The notes beneath the pieces are model-generated. The model did not search any database. It was not told the origin of the DNA and saw nothing but the letters and a program-made list of their open reading frames with translations. Of a stretch of 64,000 nt of DNA, positions 47,546 to 54,463 are shown piece by piece. The translations under genes and the position numbers were made by a program. The DNA lies in assembly GCF_018342475.1 (NCBI RefSeq), contig NZ_JAEMUD010000002.1:515734-579733 (forward strand), read 5' to 3'. This DNA comes from Parachlamydia sp. AcF125 (GTDB taxonomy: Bacteria > Chlamydiota > Chlamydiia > Chlamydiales > Parachlamydiaceae). How positions within the stretch are numbered: the stretch's first letter is position 1; every line of letters begins with the position of its first letter.

Positions 47546-47695
47546 TTAAAAGGGCTTCCCTTCTGAAGAATCGCTTATTCTCTTGAATTTCGGTTTTTTT
47601 TCTGAGCCCTCGGCTGTCTTAAATTTAATCAGCACGCTATTTTCTGCGCAAAAATCCAGCCTCTTGCTGTCAAACCGCTGAGGATCTCTTTTCAA
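47546..47695 (-). CDS. Possible 49-residue ORF with TTG start
   Basis: Between the exported protein gene and pheT a minus-strand frame from TTG 47695 to TAA 47546 encodes a charged peptide (KRDPQRFDSKRLDFCAENSV, then KTAEGSEKKPKFKR). Its composition is coding-like and it starts 17 bp after the stop of 47713-48246, but there is no clear ribosome site and no recognised family. It may also be a 3' relic of a longer gene. Confidence 0.25.
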   Translation of the reverse strand: MKRDPQRFDSKRLDFCAENSVLIKFKTAEGSEKKPKFKRISDSSEGKPF

Positions 47696-47712
47696 AATCC
47701 CTAAAATGCAGA

Positions 47713-48246
47713 TTATTTCCCCTCCCCGCTACATTCAAGAAAGGCAGAATCTAAAATTTTTTCCCAAATAGGACGCTGCTTTTCTACCTCATTTAACTTT
47801 TTCGTCGTATAGCGCAATACCCAAGTGGATTGAGGAGTTTTAATTAATCTAAACCACTCGTGTTGGGCTAATGGCCCGTTGCCTGGGATAGCCCATTCAA
47901 AAAGCAGATCATTTTCTTTTTGCTTAAGAACGTTGCTTTTTACTTCAGCCGGATTTACTCCCTTTTTTAAACTTTTGATAAATTCTGCGTAATACTCATA
48001 GGCAGAGATGGTAATCGGAACCAGTTTTTGAACAGTGACCAGCTCGGTCCAATTATCTACGGCCTCATCATTGAGCGTGTATTCTGTAATAGAACTGATG
48101 GGGTCGCTTCTTTGAAAGCCAGCTTTCCACTCCCGATTATCAAAAGAAAACAGTAATCGTTCTACCCTCTCTTTTCCTTCTACCAGGGAGGATGACATTA
48201 ATAAAAGGGTGCATAAAAAAGAAAAGATTTTAAGAAAGGAGGGCAT
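47713..48246 (-). CDS. Hypothetical exported protein
   Basis: 177 residues from ATG 48246, chosen because AAAGGA lies eight bases upstream; an in-frame ATG nine codons earlier lacks such a site. The N-terminus PSFLKIFSFLCTLLLMSSSL then VEGKE is a clear Sec signal peptide cleaved near VEG. The mature part is a mixed alpha/beta protein of ~155 residues with many aromatics (ISAYEYYAEFIKSLKKG; EWFRLIKTPQSTWVLRYT). No catalytic motif; family not recognised. Likely periplasmic or outer-membrane associated. Transcribed toward pheT with a 270-bp gap. Confidence 0.75.
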   Translation of the reverse strand: MPSFLKIFSFLCTLLLMSSSLVEGKERVERLLFSFDNREWKAGFQRSDPISSITEYTLNDEAVDNWTELVTVQKLVPITISAYEYYAEFIKSLKKGVNPAEVKSNVLKQKENDLLFEWAIPGNGPLAQHEWFRLIKTPQSTWVLRYTTKKLNEVEKQRPIWEKILDSAFLECSGEGK

Positions 48247-48273
48247 AAAAATTCCTTTGTTTTTTTTAATCAT

Positions 48274-48671
48274 AAAATCGAGAAATAATCAGATGCATGC
48301 TAGAATTTAAGGCCCCAACATGTCAATAAATTTAAAAGAAAATTTGGGCTAAAAGGACGCATGATAATTTCTTGCCATTTAAAAGATACCTATTTTTATG
48401 CATGGCTTAACTCTTGCCTGAGCTTAAACTAGTGTGATAGAGGCCTTTCAAACACCCTTACTCATAGGAAATAGCTTGTATAACCTCTCTCGCAGGCATG
48501 TTACAATAAAACAAGAAGGAATGACGGCTCTGCTCACTTCTATAAATGTCAATCGGAGGCTTTCCACCGAAAGTTGGAACCTTTTAAAATTAAATTCAAG
48601 TTTCCATAATTTCTTCTGGATGTTATGCTTAATCCTCATTACCCATCTTTAAAACATAACGGAGGTTACTT
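48274..48671. other. Divergent intergenic region upstream of ndk
   Basis: About 400 bp without a credible gene. It should hold the promoters for the ndk-pabA-ndk operon (plus) and the exported protein (minus). Small open frames of about 60 codons on both strands (48434-48652) mirror each other, have no ribosome site and are probably chance. Confidence 0.5.
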
Positions 48672-49103
48672 ATGACTACTGAAAGAACGCTTTCTATTAT
48701 CAAGCCCGATGCAGTTGGGAATAATCACATTGGAGAAATCATTGCACGTTTTGAAAAAGCGGGAATTCGTATTGTAGCTGCAAAGATGAAACACCTTTCT
48801 CAAGCCGATGCAGAAGGATTTTATGCTGTGCATAAAGAACGCCCTTTTTTCCGCGACCTCGTCTCATTCATGACTACAGGTCCTGTGCTGGTCATGGTTC
48901 TTGAAGGGGAAAATGCCATTCTCAAAAACAGAGAAATCATGGGTGCTACAGATCCTGCAAAAGCTGCCCCAGGAACAATCCGGGCAGATTTTGCAAAAAC
49001 GATCGATGAGAATGCGGTACATGGATCTGATGGGCCTGAAACTGCTATTCAAGAAATTGCTTATTTCTTTAAACCAGAAGAAATTTACGCACGCACTCGT
49101 TAA
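48672..49103 (+). CDS. ndk: Nucleoside diphosphate kinase
   Basis: 143 residues, standard length, with GGAGG before the ATG. Ndk transfers the gamma phosphate from ATP to NDPs through a phosphohistidine. [15 protein letters not shown] opens the protein; the active-site segment is [13 protein letters not shown] with His117; [19 protein letters not shown] binds nucleotide. Cytoplasmic, no leader. It is the first gene of a three-gene set: pabA follows 12 bp later and a second, leader-bearing ndk follows pabA. Confidence 0.97.
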   Translation: MTTERTLSIIKPDAVGNNHIGEIIARFEKAGIRIVAAKMKHLSQADAEGFYAVHKERPFFRDLVSFMTTGPVLVMVLEGENAILKNREIMGATDPAKAAPGTIRADFAKTIDENAVHGSDGPETAIQEIAYFFKPEEIYARTR

Positions 49104-49115
49104 TTTTTCTTAGGC

Positions 49116-49685
49116 ATGCTCCTTTTCATTGATAACTTGGATTCGTTTACTTACAACTTAGTCCATCTTTTTCAAGAATTAGGAGCGTCCGTCCATCTTT
49201 TACGAAGCCCTTTTTTCTGCCTGGATGAATGCATACGCTTAAATCCTACTCACATCGTGGTAGGACCAGGTCCAGGTTCCCCTCAAGAGTATCCTTATTT
49301 TGCCTCTCTCCTTTCTTGCTTTTCAGGGAAAGTTCCTATGCTTGGCGTGTGTTTAGGCCACCAAGGGATTGCTCAATTATATGGCGCACAAGTCAAAAAA
49401 GCTTTAAAGCCTATGCATGGTAAGGCCAGCGCGATTTATCATCAAAAAAAAGGGATCTTTCACAATCTCCCTTCTCCTTTCTCAGCTATTCGGTATCACT
49501 CTTTAATTGTAGACCGCGCAAATTTTCCCGCTTGCCTTGAAATCACAGCACAATCTATTGAGGGAGAAATCATGGGATTCAAACATTCCTTTTATCAAAT
49601 TGAAGGGGTACAATTTCATCCCGAATCTGTTAAATCTGAATATGGAGCTAGGCTTTTTCAAAATTTTTTAAACCAAACTTGCTAA
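49116..49685 (+). CDS. pabA: Aminodeoxychorismate/anthranilate synthase glutamine amidotransferase subunit
   Basis: 189 residues, normal for the class I amidotransferase subunit. The catalytic triad is visible: nucleophile Cys79 in MLGVCLGHQG, and the His-Glu pair in VQFHPESV; the oxyanion segment is VVGPGPGSPQ. It supplies ammonia for 4-amino-4-deoxychorismate (folate) or anthranilate (tryptophan). No trp or pabB gene is present here, so PabA rather than TrpG is a guess, favoured by the need for folate in chlamydiae. It lies 12 bp after ndk and 9 bp before the second ndk. Confidence 0.9.
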   Translation: MLLFIDNLDSFTYNLVHLFQELGASVHLLRSPFFCLDECIRLNPTHIVVGPGPGSPQEYPYFASLLSCFSGKVPMLGVCLGHQGIAQLYGAQVKKALKPMHGKASAIYHQKKGIFHNLPSPFSAIRYHSLIVDRANFPACLEITAQSIEGEIMGFKHSFYQIEGVQFHPESVKSEYGARLFQNFLNQTC

Positions 49686-49694
49686 AGGAATATT

Positions 49695-50180
49695 ATGTAT
49701 TCATTTATTTGTATTTTGCTAACTTTGATCAACACTTCTCTTTTTGCCCACCAGCCAGGCGCCTCTGAACAACAAACCCTTTCTATCATTAAACCTGATG
49801 CTGTCGCAGCTAAGCATATTGGCCACATCCTCTCTCGCTTTGAAGAGAATGGATTGCGAATTGCCGCCCTCAAAATGGTCAAACTCACTAAGGAGCAAGC
49901 AGAACAATTTTATGCCGTTCATAAAGATCGCCCTTTTTACAAAGATTTAGTGGAGTTTATGAGTTCAGGCCCGGTGGTAGTTCTCGTTTTAAAAGGAGAA
50001 AATGCGATAGCAAAAAATCGCACCCTTATGGGAGCGACCGATCCTTCTAAAGCTGAAAAAAACACTCTACGCGCTGATTTTGCTCAGTCGGTTACCAAAA
50101 ATGCAGTGCATGGCTCAGATAGTGTAGAAAACGCCCAAAAAGAAATTTCCTTTTTCTTTAGCCCTTCCAACATTTATTAA
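49695..50180 (+). CDS. Second nucleoside diphosphate kinase with N-terminal signal peptide
   Basis: 161 residues. From residue ~26 it is a complete Ndk closely similar to the upstream copy: [52 protein letters not shown], and the phosphohistidine in NAVHGSD (His139). The start is fixed by AAAGGA before ATG 49695, and there is no later in-frame ATG before the catalytic fold. The first 18-24 residues ([17 protein letters not shown] then HQPGAS) look like a signal peptide with an LFA/HQ cleavage site, though without a basic N-terminus. An exported Ndk could act in the periplasm or the inclusion. Tandem duplication with pabA in between is unusual. Confidence 0.9.
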   Translation: MYSFICILLTLINTSLFAHQPGASEQQTLSIIKPDAVAAKHIGHILSRFEENGLRIAALKMVKLTKEQAEQFYAVHKDRPFYKDLVEFMSSGPVVVLVLKGENAIAKNRTLMGATDPSKAEKNTLRADFAQSVTKNAVHGSDSVENAQKEISFFFSPSNIY

Positions 50181-50195
50181 ATTCAATACAGTGCG

Positions 50196-50226
50196 ACGTG
50201 CAATTTTCCATCGGAAGACTGCACGT
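50196..50226 (+). terminator. Hairpin after the second ndk
   Basis: ACGTGCA (50196-50202) pairs with TGCACGT (50220-50226); an inner TCC/GGA pair extends the stem. It lies 16 bp after the stop. No strong T-run follows, so efficiency is uncertain. Confidence 0.45.
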
Positions 50227-50312
50227 GCAAGATTTAAAATAAAATTCAAAAATGATGGGCCTAGTTGTGCCCCCTGTTTTTGAACTAAGGAAAATAGAAA
50301 TAAAGAAAGAGC

Positions 50313-51425
50313 TCAGGCGTCTTTTAATGCTTTGTCATCTGCCCTTTTGTCGCGCTTGAACTTAAAAGAAACAATTTTCTTAAACATCCCAGTTGTAACA
50401 TTCTTGCTTCCCCCTTTGACACACACCGTGGGTTCCTCTGAGGAGATTAACTCAGTCTTAGTCAGAGAAAAAGAAGTGTGTTGTAAACGCACGCCTTTTT
50501 TAACAATAAGTTTAAAAAATTTATAGACCGCTAGACAATCGAAATAAGCCCTATGACCTTTTACAACAGGCGTGGCATCAATCAGGCAAACGTTTTTGGC
50601 AATAGGGTATTGCTGGACGGCTTTATCCAGAATCCCGAGGGGTTGCGAAGGATCAACAAGGCGACGCCATGGCAAAACTTTATCCTTGCAGGAATAAAAC
50701 ACATAAATTTTTTTAGCCTTAAACAAGGCTTGCTTTAAAGTGGTGCATCCTCGATCATCGCATTCAAAAATACTTGTTTCTTCAATCGCTCCCCCTAAAA
50801 GGAAAAGATTGTCAATTCTAGGGCTATCGCTTTGATTTAATGCATGCATGGCAACGACCGTGCCCAGGCTATGAGCAGCAATATCTACCTGCTTAGCAAC
50901 CGATCGTATAGAACTTAATATGGGGGGCAAACGCTGCTCAGCTGCCCGCAGCCCATTCTTTTCCGCTTGAGTGTATTCATAGACTTTTGCGCAAGCAGGA
51001 TATAAATAACCGATAATCACGTCATAGCACTTCTTCGCCTTAGCAGAAACTTTCCACAACATTTCTAAAGCGCCTTGGTAATCCACGGTAAATCCATGGA
51101 TAAGGATTAAAACTCTGCAGTCGGAAAAACTTCTCAAATCAAAATTTTCATATTCACATACATTTTTTATAAGGTATTCTTGTTTACTACACGAAGGAAC
51201 TTGGCCTTTAATATTGGTAAATCCAATAAAAATCTGCATGATTTGCACCACAGGTGAAAACTCATAGCGATTTTCAAAGTTAGCGCGATCGCTAATCAAA
51301 TAACGGGCGTGTTCAGGCGGTGAGTCTGATATTGGAAAAAGTTTACTTATTCCCTCTTCCGAGTCAGAATCGGAATCTGGATAAGGATAACTTTCATGTA
51401 ATGAACTTGTTCCTTGCATCTGCAT
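50313..51425 (-). CDS. Alpha/beta-hydrolase (DUF900-like), putative lipase/esterase
   Basis: 370 residues with GGGAGGAG before ATG 51425. The N-terminal ~100 residues are low-complexity and acidic (YPYPDSDSDSEEG). From ~105: RVLILIHGFTVDYQGALEML (oxyanion region), DIAAHSLGTVVAMHAL with nucleophile Ser186 in AHSLG, IYVFYSCKDKVLPWRR with a candidate Asp and VKGHRAYFD with a candidate His. This is the order of the DUF900/serine-hydrolase family. After ~305 a basic tail follows (KFKRDKRADDKALKDA). No signal peptide. The acidic disordered N-terminus would suit type III export of a lipase-like effector, but an intracellular esterase is equally possible. Confidence 0.8.
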   Translation of the reverse strand: MQMQGTSSLHESYPYPDSDSDSEEGISKLFPISDSPPEHARYLISDRANFENRYEFSPVVQIMQIFIGFTNIKGQVPSCSKQEYLIKNVCEYENFDLRSFSDCRVLILIHGFTVDYQGALEMLWKVSAKAKKCYDVIIGYLYPACAKVYEYTQAEKNGLRAAEQRLPPILSSIRSVAKQVDIAAHSLGTVVAMHALNQSDSPRIDNLFLLGGAIEETSIFECDDRGCTTLKQALFKAKKIYVFYSCKDKVLPWRRLVDPSQPLGILDKAVQQYPIAKNVCLIDATPVVKGHRAYFDCLAVYKFFKLIVKKGVRLQHTSFSLTKTELISSEEPTVCVKGGSKNVTTGMFKKIVSFKFKRDKRADDKALKDA

Positions 51426-51639
51426 CGAGATCTCCTCCCTTTGATTTTGTGAAAAATTCTGACAAAATATTTTACCAAAGTATTTGAAATAAATTCATCA
51501 AAAAAAATGCTTTACATGTGCATCTTTAAGCTTTCCCTATTTGCCTCGAGCTAATCCGAGGAATTGAAAAGAAAAGGGAGTAAGAATGAACTTTTTTCAA
51601 TAAAAGTGAGGCCGGATACTTTTTAAGCTTATCTCTTTT

Positions 51640-51880
51640 TTTCATAGAAGAAAGGAAGCCCCATAAGATTTATGGGGAGCTCGGCTATGGGAAAATGTGA
51701 GGAAAGAGATAGGCATCCTTAGATGAGCTTAAGCTAGAAACAGTTGAAAAAAAGCTTCAAAAAAACTTTAGCTAAAATCAAAAAGATGGATTGTTGAAAG
51801 CATTTTTGCCTAGCTAAAGAAATTTCGACGATTAAGCCACAAGGGGAATATAACTCACGCCTTCAAGCTTTAAATAGGAG
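51640..51880 (+). pseudogene. IS5-family transposase relic (C-terminal fragment)
   Basis: In the 700-bp gap before the acidic effector-like gene the plus frame at 51774-51880 reads KSKRWIVESIFA, stop, LKKFRRLSHKGEYN. This is the highly typical KRW.VER.FAWL..FRRL..DYE end of IS5-type transposases. Upstream pieces (YGELGYGK) are too worn to place. The rest of 51426-52129 shows no gene; 52020-52120 is AT-rich and probably carries the promoter of the next gene. Confidence 0.65.
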
Positions 51881-52129
51881 GCCTGAGAAATATATAGAAT
51901 AGGATCTGAGAAGTTGAGCCATTTACGCTAGGTCCGTAGGCACTCTCTTATACGTTAACAACTCCCTATTTTTCTTCCAAATTGCCTTACTTGCATAAGA
52001 TAAGGGGTTTTACTTTAATCCACTATTAAAAGTGTTTATGTTTGTCTCCTCTTTAATTTTTCTTAACAATTTACTTTTAAAATATTTGGTAAATTAATTT
52101 TAAAATTTTTAATAAAAATAGGAGGAGCT

Positions 52130-53440
52130 ATGCATATAGATTTTAATCACATCGATCCATCTTTCCCTGTTTATACACAAAAGGGAATTTACAGAACTTT
52201 TACAGGGAAACCCGAAAAAGGATACAAAAAAGTTTCTTCTAATCAATTAGTTGAATTATTTTCCGAGTATGCAAAAAAGAATGAAACTGCCGTTTCCCAG
52301 TCCGATCTCAAAAAAATGAAAAAAATAATCAAGCCAATTGCCAATCAACAAATGAAACAGACAAATAAAGTCTGCCGCGCGATAGGGAATTTTTTTTCCC
52401 GATTTAAAAATTTTTTCTCAGGTAAAGGCTTCTATTCGTCCCAATATCTTCATGAACAAACTACCACAAACGCAAAAAACCTTATCACCCTTTTAAATGC
52501 TAAAAAAGAGAAGGTCAAAAAAGATGAGGATAACCCGGCAGAAAGCCTACCAAAAGCAGAGGCAGAATTACCCGATGAAAAATCTGTAAATGACTCCACG
52601 CACCCGCAGCCTACGCCTATCGACACTCCAACCGAGCCATCCGTACCTGCTGATACCCCCATCCCCTCTTCTACCGAGAAATCTGCCAATACGAAAATCG
52701 AGCCAGAAAAGGATCCTTCCCAAAAAGCTGAAGAAGAAGTTGATGGATATCCCGATGCTCCTTATGACGAAGGTGACTCTACCTTTGACCCTTCAGAAAA
52801 TGAGGGAGAATCTTCTGCTACGGCTAAAAAGCTTGCAGGCCTTGCCGCTAATCCTACAGAAAGGATTGATACATCCGATCCAACCATTCAAGAAAATAAA
52901 GCTGCAAAACAAGCATTGAAAAACTTTTTAAGCCATATCACCCTGAAGGAAAGCCAAAAAGCAGTAGAGAAATTATGTACTTCGCCTGACTTAGGCCCAG
53001 AATTTTATCCCAAATTTTTCCTTGAATTTCAGGATATTTTGAAGGCTTTACACCGATACGTTTCAACCGATCAAGAAAACGAGCTGCCTTCTCCTTTGCA
53101 AGCTCATAAAAAAATAGAAAATGAGGCCACTAAAGCAGAAGAAAACCCAAGCCCCAGGAATTGGAGGAACGTTCTCAACCGAATTAAGGCCTATGTTTTT
53201 CCTGCCAATCTGCCTAGCACGCAGCTCACTTTCAATTTGTATGGGTTAATGGAGGATTATGCCCCTGCGTTTCCGCAAGGCCCAGCTTTGATTAGTTCCA
53301 TGGAACAATACCTTCGAGGCATGTTAACAAAATCTCGAAAGGATCCTGAAAAAATTAGGTTTATGGATGCTTTAAAAAACTATGAGGAAAATCAGCCTTT
53401 CCAAGATACCCTTAAAAAGCTAGCTCAAGACTTAGCTTAA
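52130..53440 (+). CDS. Acidic Pro/Ser/Thr-rich candidate effector, unknown function
   Basis: 436 residues with AGGAGG before the ATG. Residues 1-130 are basic and helical (KKMKKIIKPIANQQMKQTNK, FFSRFKNFFSGKG). Residues ~135-265 form a disordered linker rich in Pro, Ser, Thr, Asp and Glu (PQPTPIDTPTEPSVPADTPI). Residues ~280-436 form a helical C-terminal domain (LKNFLSHITLKESQKAVEKL; YGLMEDYAPAFPQGPALISS). No signal peptide, membrane helix or enzyme motif. The architecture of two folded ends and a disordered centre is common in secreted chlamydial proteins, but no direct homologue comes to mind. Ends at a strong terminator. Confidence 0.75.
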   Translation: MHIDFNHIDPSFPVYTQKGIYRTFTGKPEKGYKKVSSNQLVELFSEYAKKNETAVSQSDLKKMKKIIKPIANQQMKQTNKVCRAIGNFFSRFKNFFSGKGFYSSQYLHEQTTTNAKNLITLLNAKKEKVKKDEDNPAESLPKAEAELPDEKSVNDSTHPQPTPIDTPTEPSVPADTPIPSSTEKSANTKIEPEKDPSQKAEEEVDGYPDAPYDEGDSTFDPSENEGESSATAKKLAGLAANPTERIDTSDPTIQENKAAKQALKNFLSHITLKESQKAVEKLCTSPDLGPEFYPKFFLEFQDILKALHRYVSTDQENELPSPLQAHKKIENEATKAEENPSPRNWRNVLNRIKAYVFPANLPSTQLTFNLYGLMEDYAPAFPQGPALISSMEQYLRGMLTKSRKDPEKIRFMDALKNYEENQPFQDTLKKLAQDLA

Positions 53441-53451
53441 TTTAAAAATTT

Positions 53452-53489
53452 CCCTCTCCAACCGGCCACGGGGAGAGGGAAGCTTTTTT
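53452..53489 (+). terminator. Rho-independent terminator of the acidic candidate effector
   Basis: CCCTCTCC (53452-53459) pairs with GGAGAGGG (53472-53479) and is followed by AAGCTTTTTTA on the plus strand, 11 bp after the stop codon. Confidence 0.8.
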
Positions 53490-53491
53490 AA

Positions 53492-53626
53492 TCATTCTTC
53501 TAGAATGTCTAAATGAGCCGCAAAGATTGCGACGGTATCTTTAATAAATTGATACTGCTCGGGAGTTTGCACCAGTTTTCCGCGGAACGTGCGCATTCGC
53601 ATAATCCTTTCTGGAAAATTTACATA
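53492..53626 (-). pseudogene. 3' fragment of a second tyrosine-phosphatase gene
   Basis: The minus strand reads YVNFPERIMRMRTFRGKLVQ then TPEQYQFIKDTVAIFAAHLD and a stop. This is nearly identical to the last ~45 residues of the phosphatase encoded at 56599-58032 (YVNFPERIMRMRTFRGKLVQ, then TFEQYQFIKDTVAIFATPLE). DNA identity is high across 53492-53626 and drops abruptly upstream. The catalytic HCSAGVGRTG region is absent. It is the tail of a duplicated phosphatase gene whose body has been deleted or replaced. Confidence 0.85.
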
Positions 53627-53648
53627 GCATTTCTAGCTTTTTCCTACC

Positions 53649-53921
53649 TTACTGTAATGGAATCCAATCTAGGGCTCTTTTAAATAGCCTATTATAGGTA
53701 GCGATTTCTGGATTAAGTTTATCCTTAAATGCTTTATGAACTTTCCTAGATTTTATTGATGGCGTCTTTTTGTCGCTTTTTTTGGCTGAAGAATTGGGAG
53801 TATGAAGGGAGGGTTGAGATTTAGAATGCTGGTATTTTATAGGTACTTGGGGGGGACAAAGAAACGATATTCCATTAGAAATAATCTTTATTAGCTTGCC
53901 TAAAAAAATCTTTTTTTTCAA
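53649..53921 (-). CDS. Hypothetical basic protein
   Basis: 90 residues from a TTG at 53921, with no clear ribosome site. The N-terminus has a weak hydrophobic stretch (KLIKIISNGISFLCPPQVPI), followed by a Lys/Ser-rich region (SSAKKSDKKTPSIKSRKVHK). No family recognised. It sits between the phosphatase relic and an IS relic, where decayed fragments are common, so it may not be functional. Confidence 0.35.
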   Translation of the reverse strand: MKKKIFLGKLIKIISNGISFLCPPQVPIKYQHSKSQPSLHTPNSSAKKSDKKTPSIKSRKVHKAFKDKLNPEIATYNRLFKRALDWIPLQ

Positions 53922-54081
53922 ATAACAAATTTATTTCTTGGATGGTTTAATAAAAACCCAAGAAATACCTGAGTTTTAATTTAATTATATTAAGCCATTT
54001 GAAAATATTATTTTTTGTGTTTTTGTTTAGCTATAATAATGACTGTGTTGAAAAATCGGTTTAAAAATTTAATTAAAATTT

Positions 54082-54463
54082 TCAAAAATACTTATTTCTT
54101 ATTTCTCCAGTTGCCAATCTTCTCATCTTGGTGAACAGAATGCATCTGAATCTGCTTTCAACCTTCTGACGTTCAATTGTTTTGGAAAAGAATCGATCGC
54201 CCCATAAAAGTTTCAAACTGGAAAAGGCCGTTTCCACTAAACCCCGGTGATTATAGCCTGTCAGTTTTCCCCCCAAGTAACCTAGCATGTCGATTGCCTC
54301 CAATACCTAATATTTCCGATATGGCTATATCTCTCTCTCCATTTTTGAATTTATATCTTACATTCTTTGGAGGTGGAATTAAGGGTTTAGCTCCCTTCTA
54401 TTTGATGGCTTTGCGTGCCTTCTGCCTATCGTATCCTCCATCGGCAATCACTGGTTTATGAAT
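54082..54463 (-). pseudogene. IS5-family (IS903-like) transposase relic
   Basis: Reading the minus strand from ~54463: PVIADGGYDRQKARKAIK, stop, KGAKPLIPPPKNVRYKF, then a frame change to YNHRGLVETAFSSLKLLWGD followed by RFFSKTIERQKVESRFRCIL. These are the second and third catalytic blocks of an IS5-type transposase (GDGAYD...IPPRKNA; YH.R..VETA..R.K...G..L..R....Q..E...R). The N-terminal half is missing. Its broken edge at ~54463 coincides with the 3' end of the DUF4116 gene, which reads into it and stops at 54448. Confidence 0.8.

Noticed and set aside
48434..48652. Small frames of about 60-70 codons on both strands upstream of ndk
   Set aside because: Mirror-image frames without ribosome sites in a probable promoter region.
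48864..49950. Small frames inside ndk, pabA and the second ndk
   Set aside because: Shadows of three well-recognised genes.
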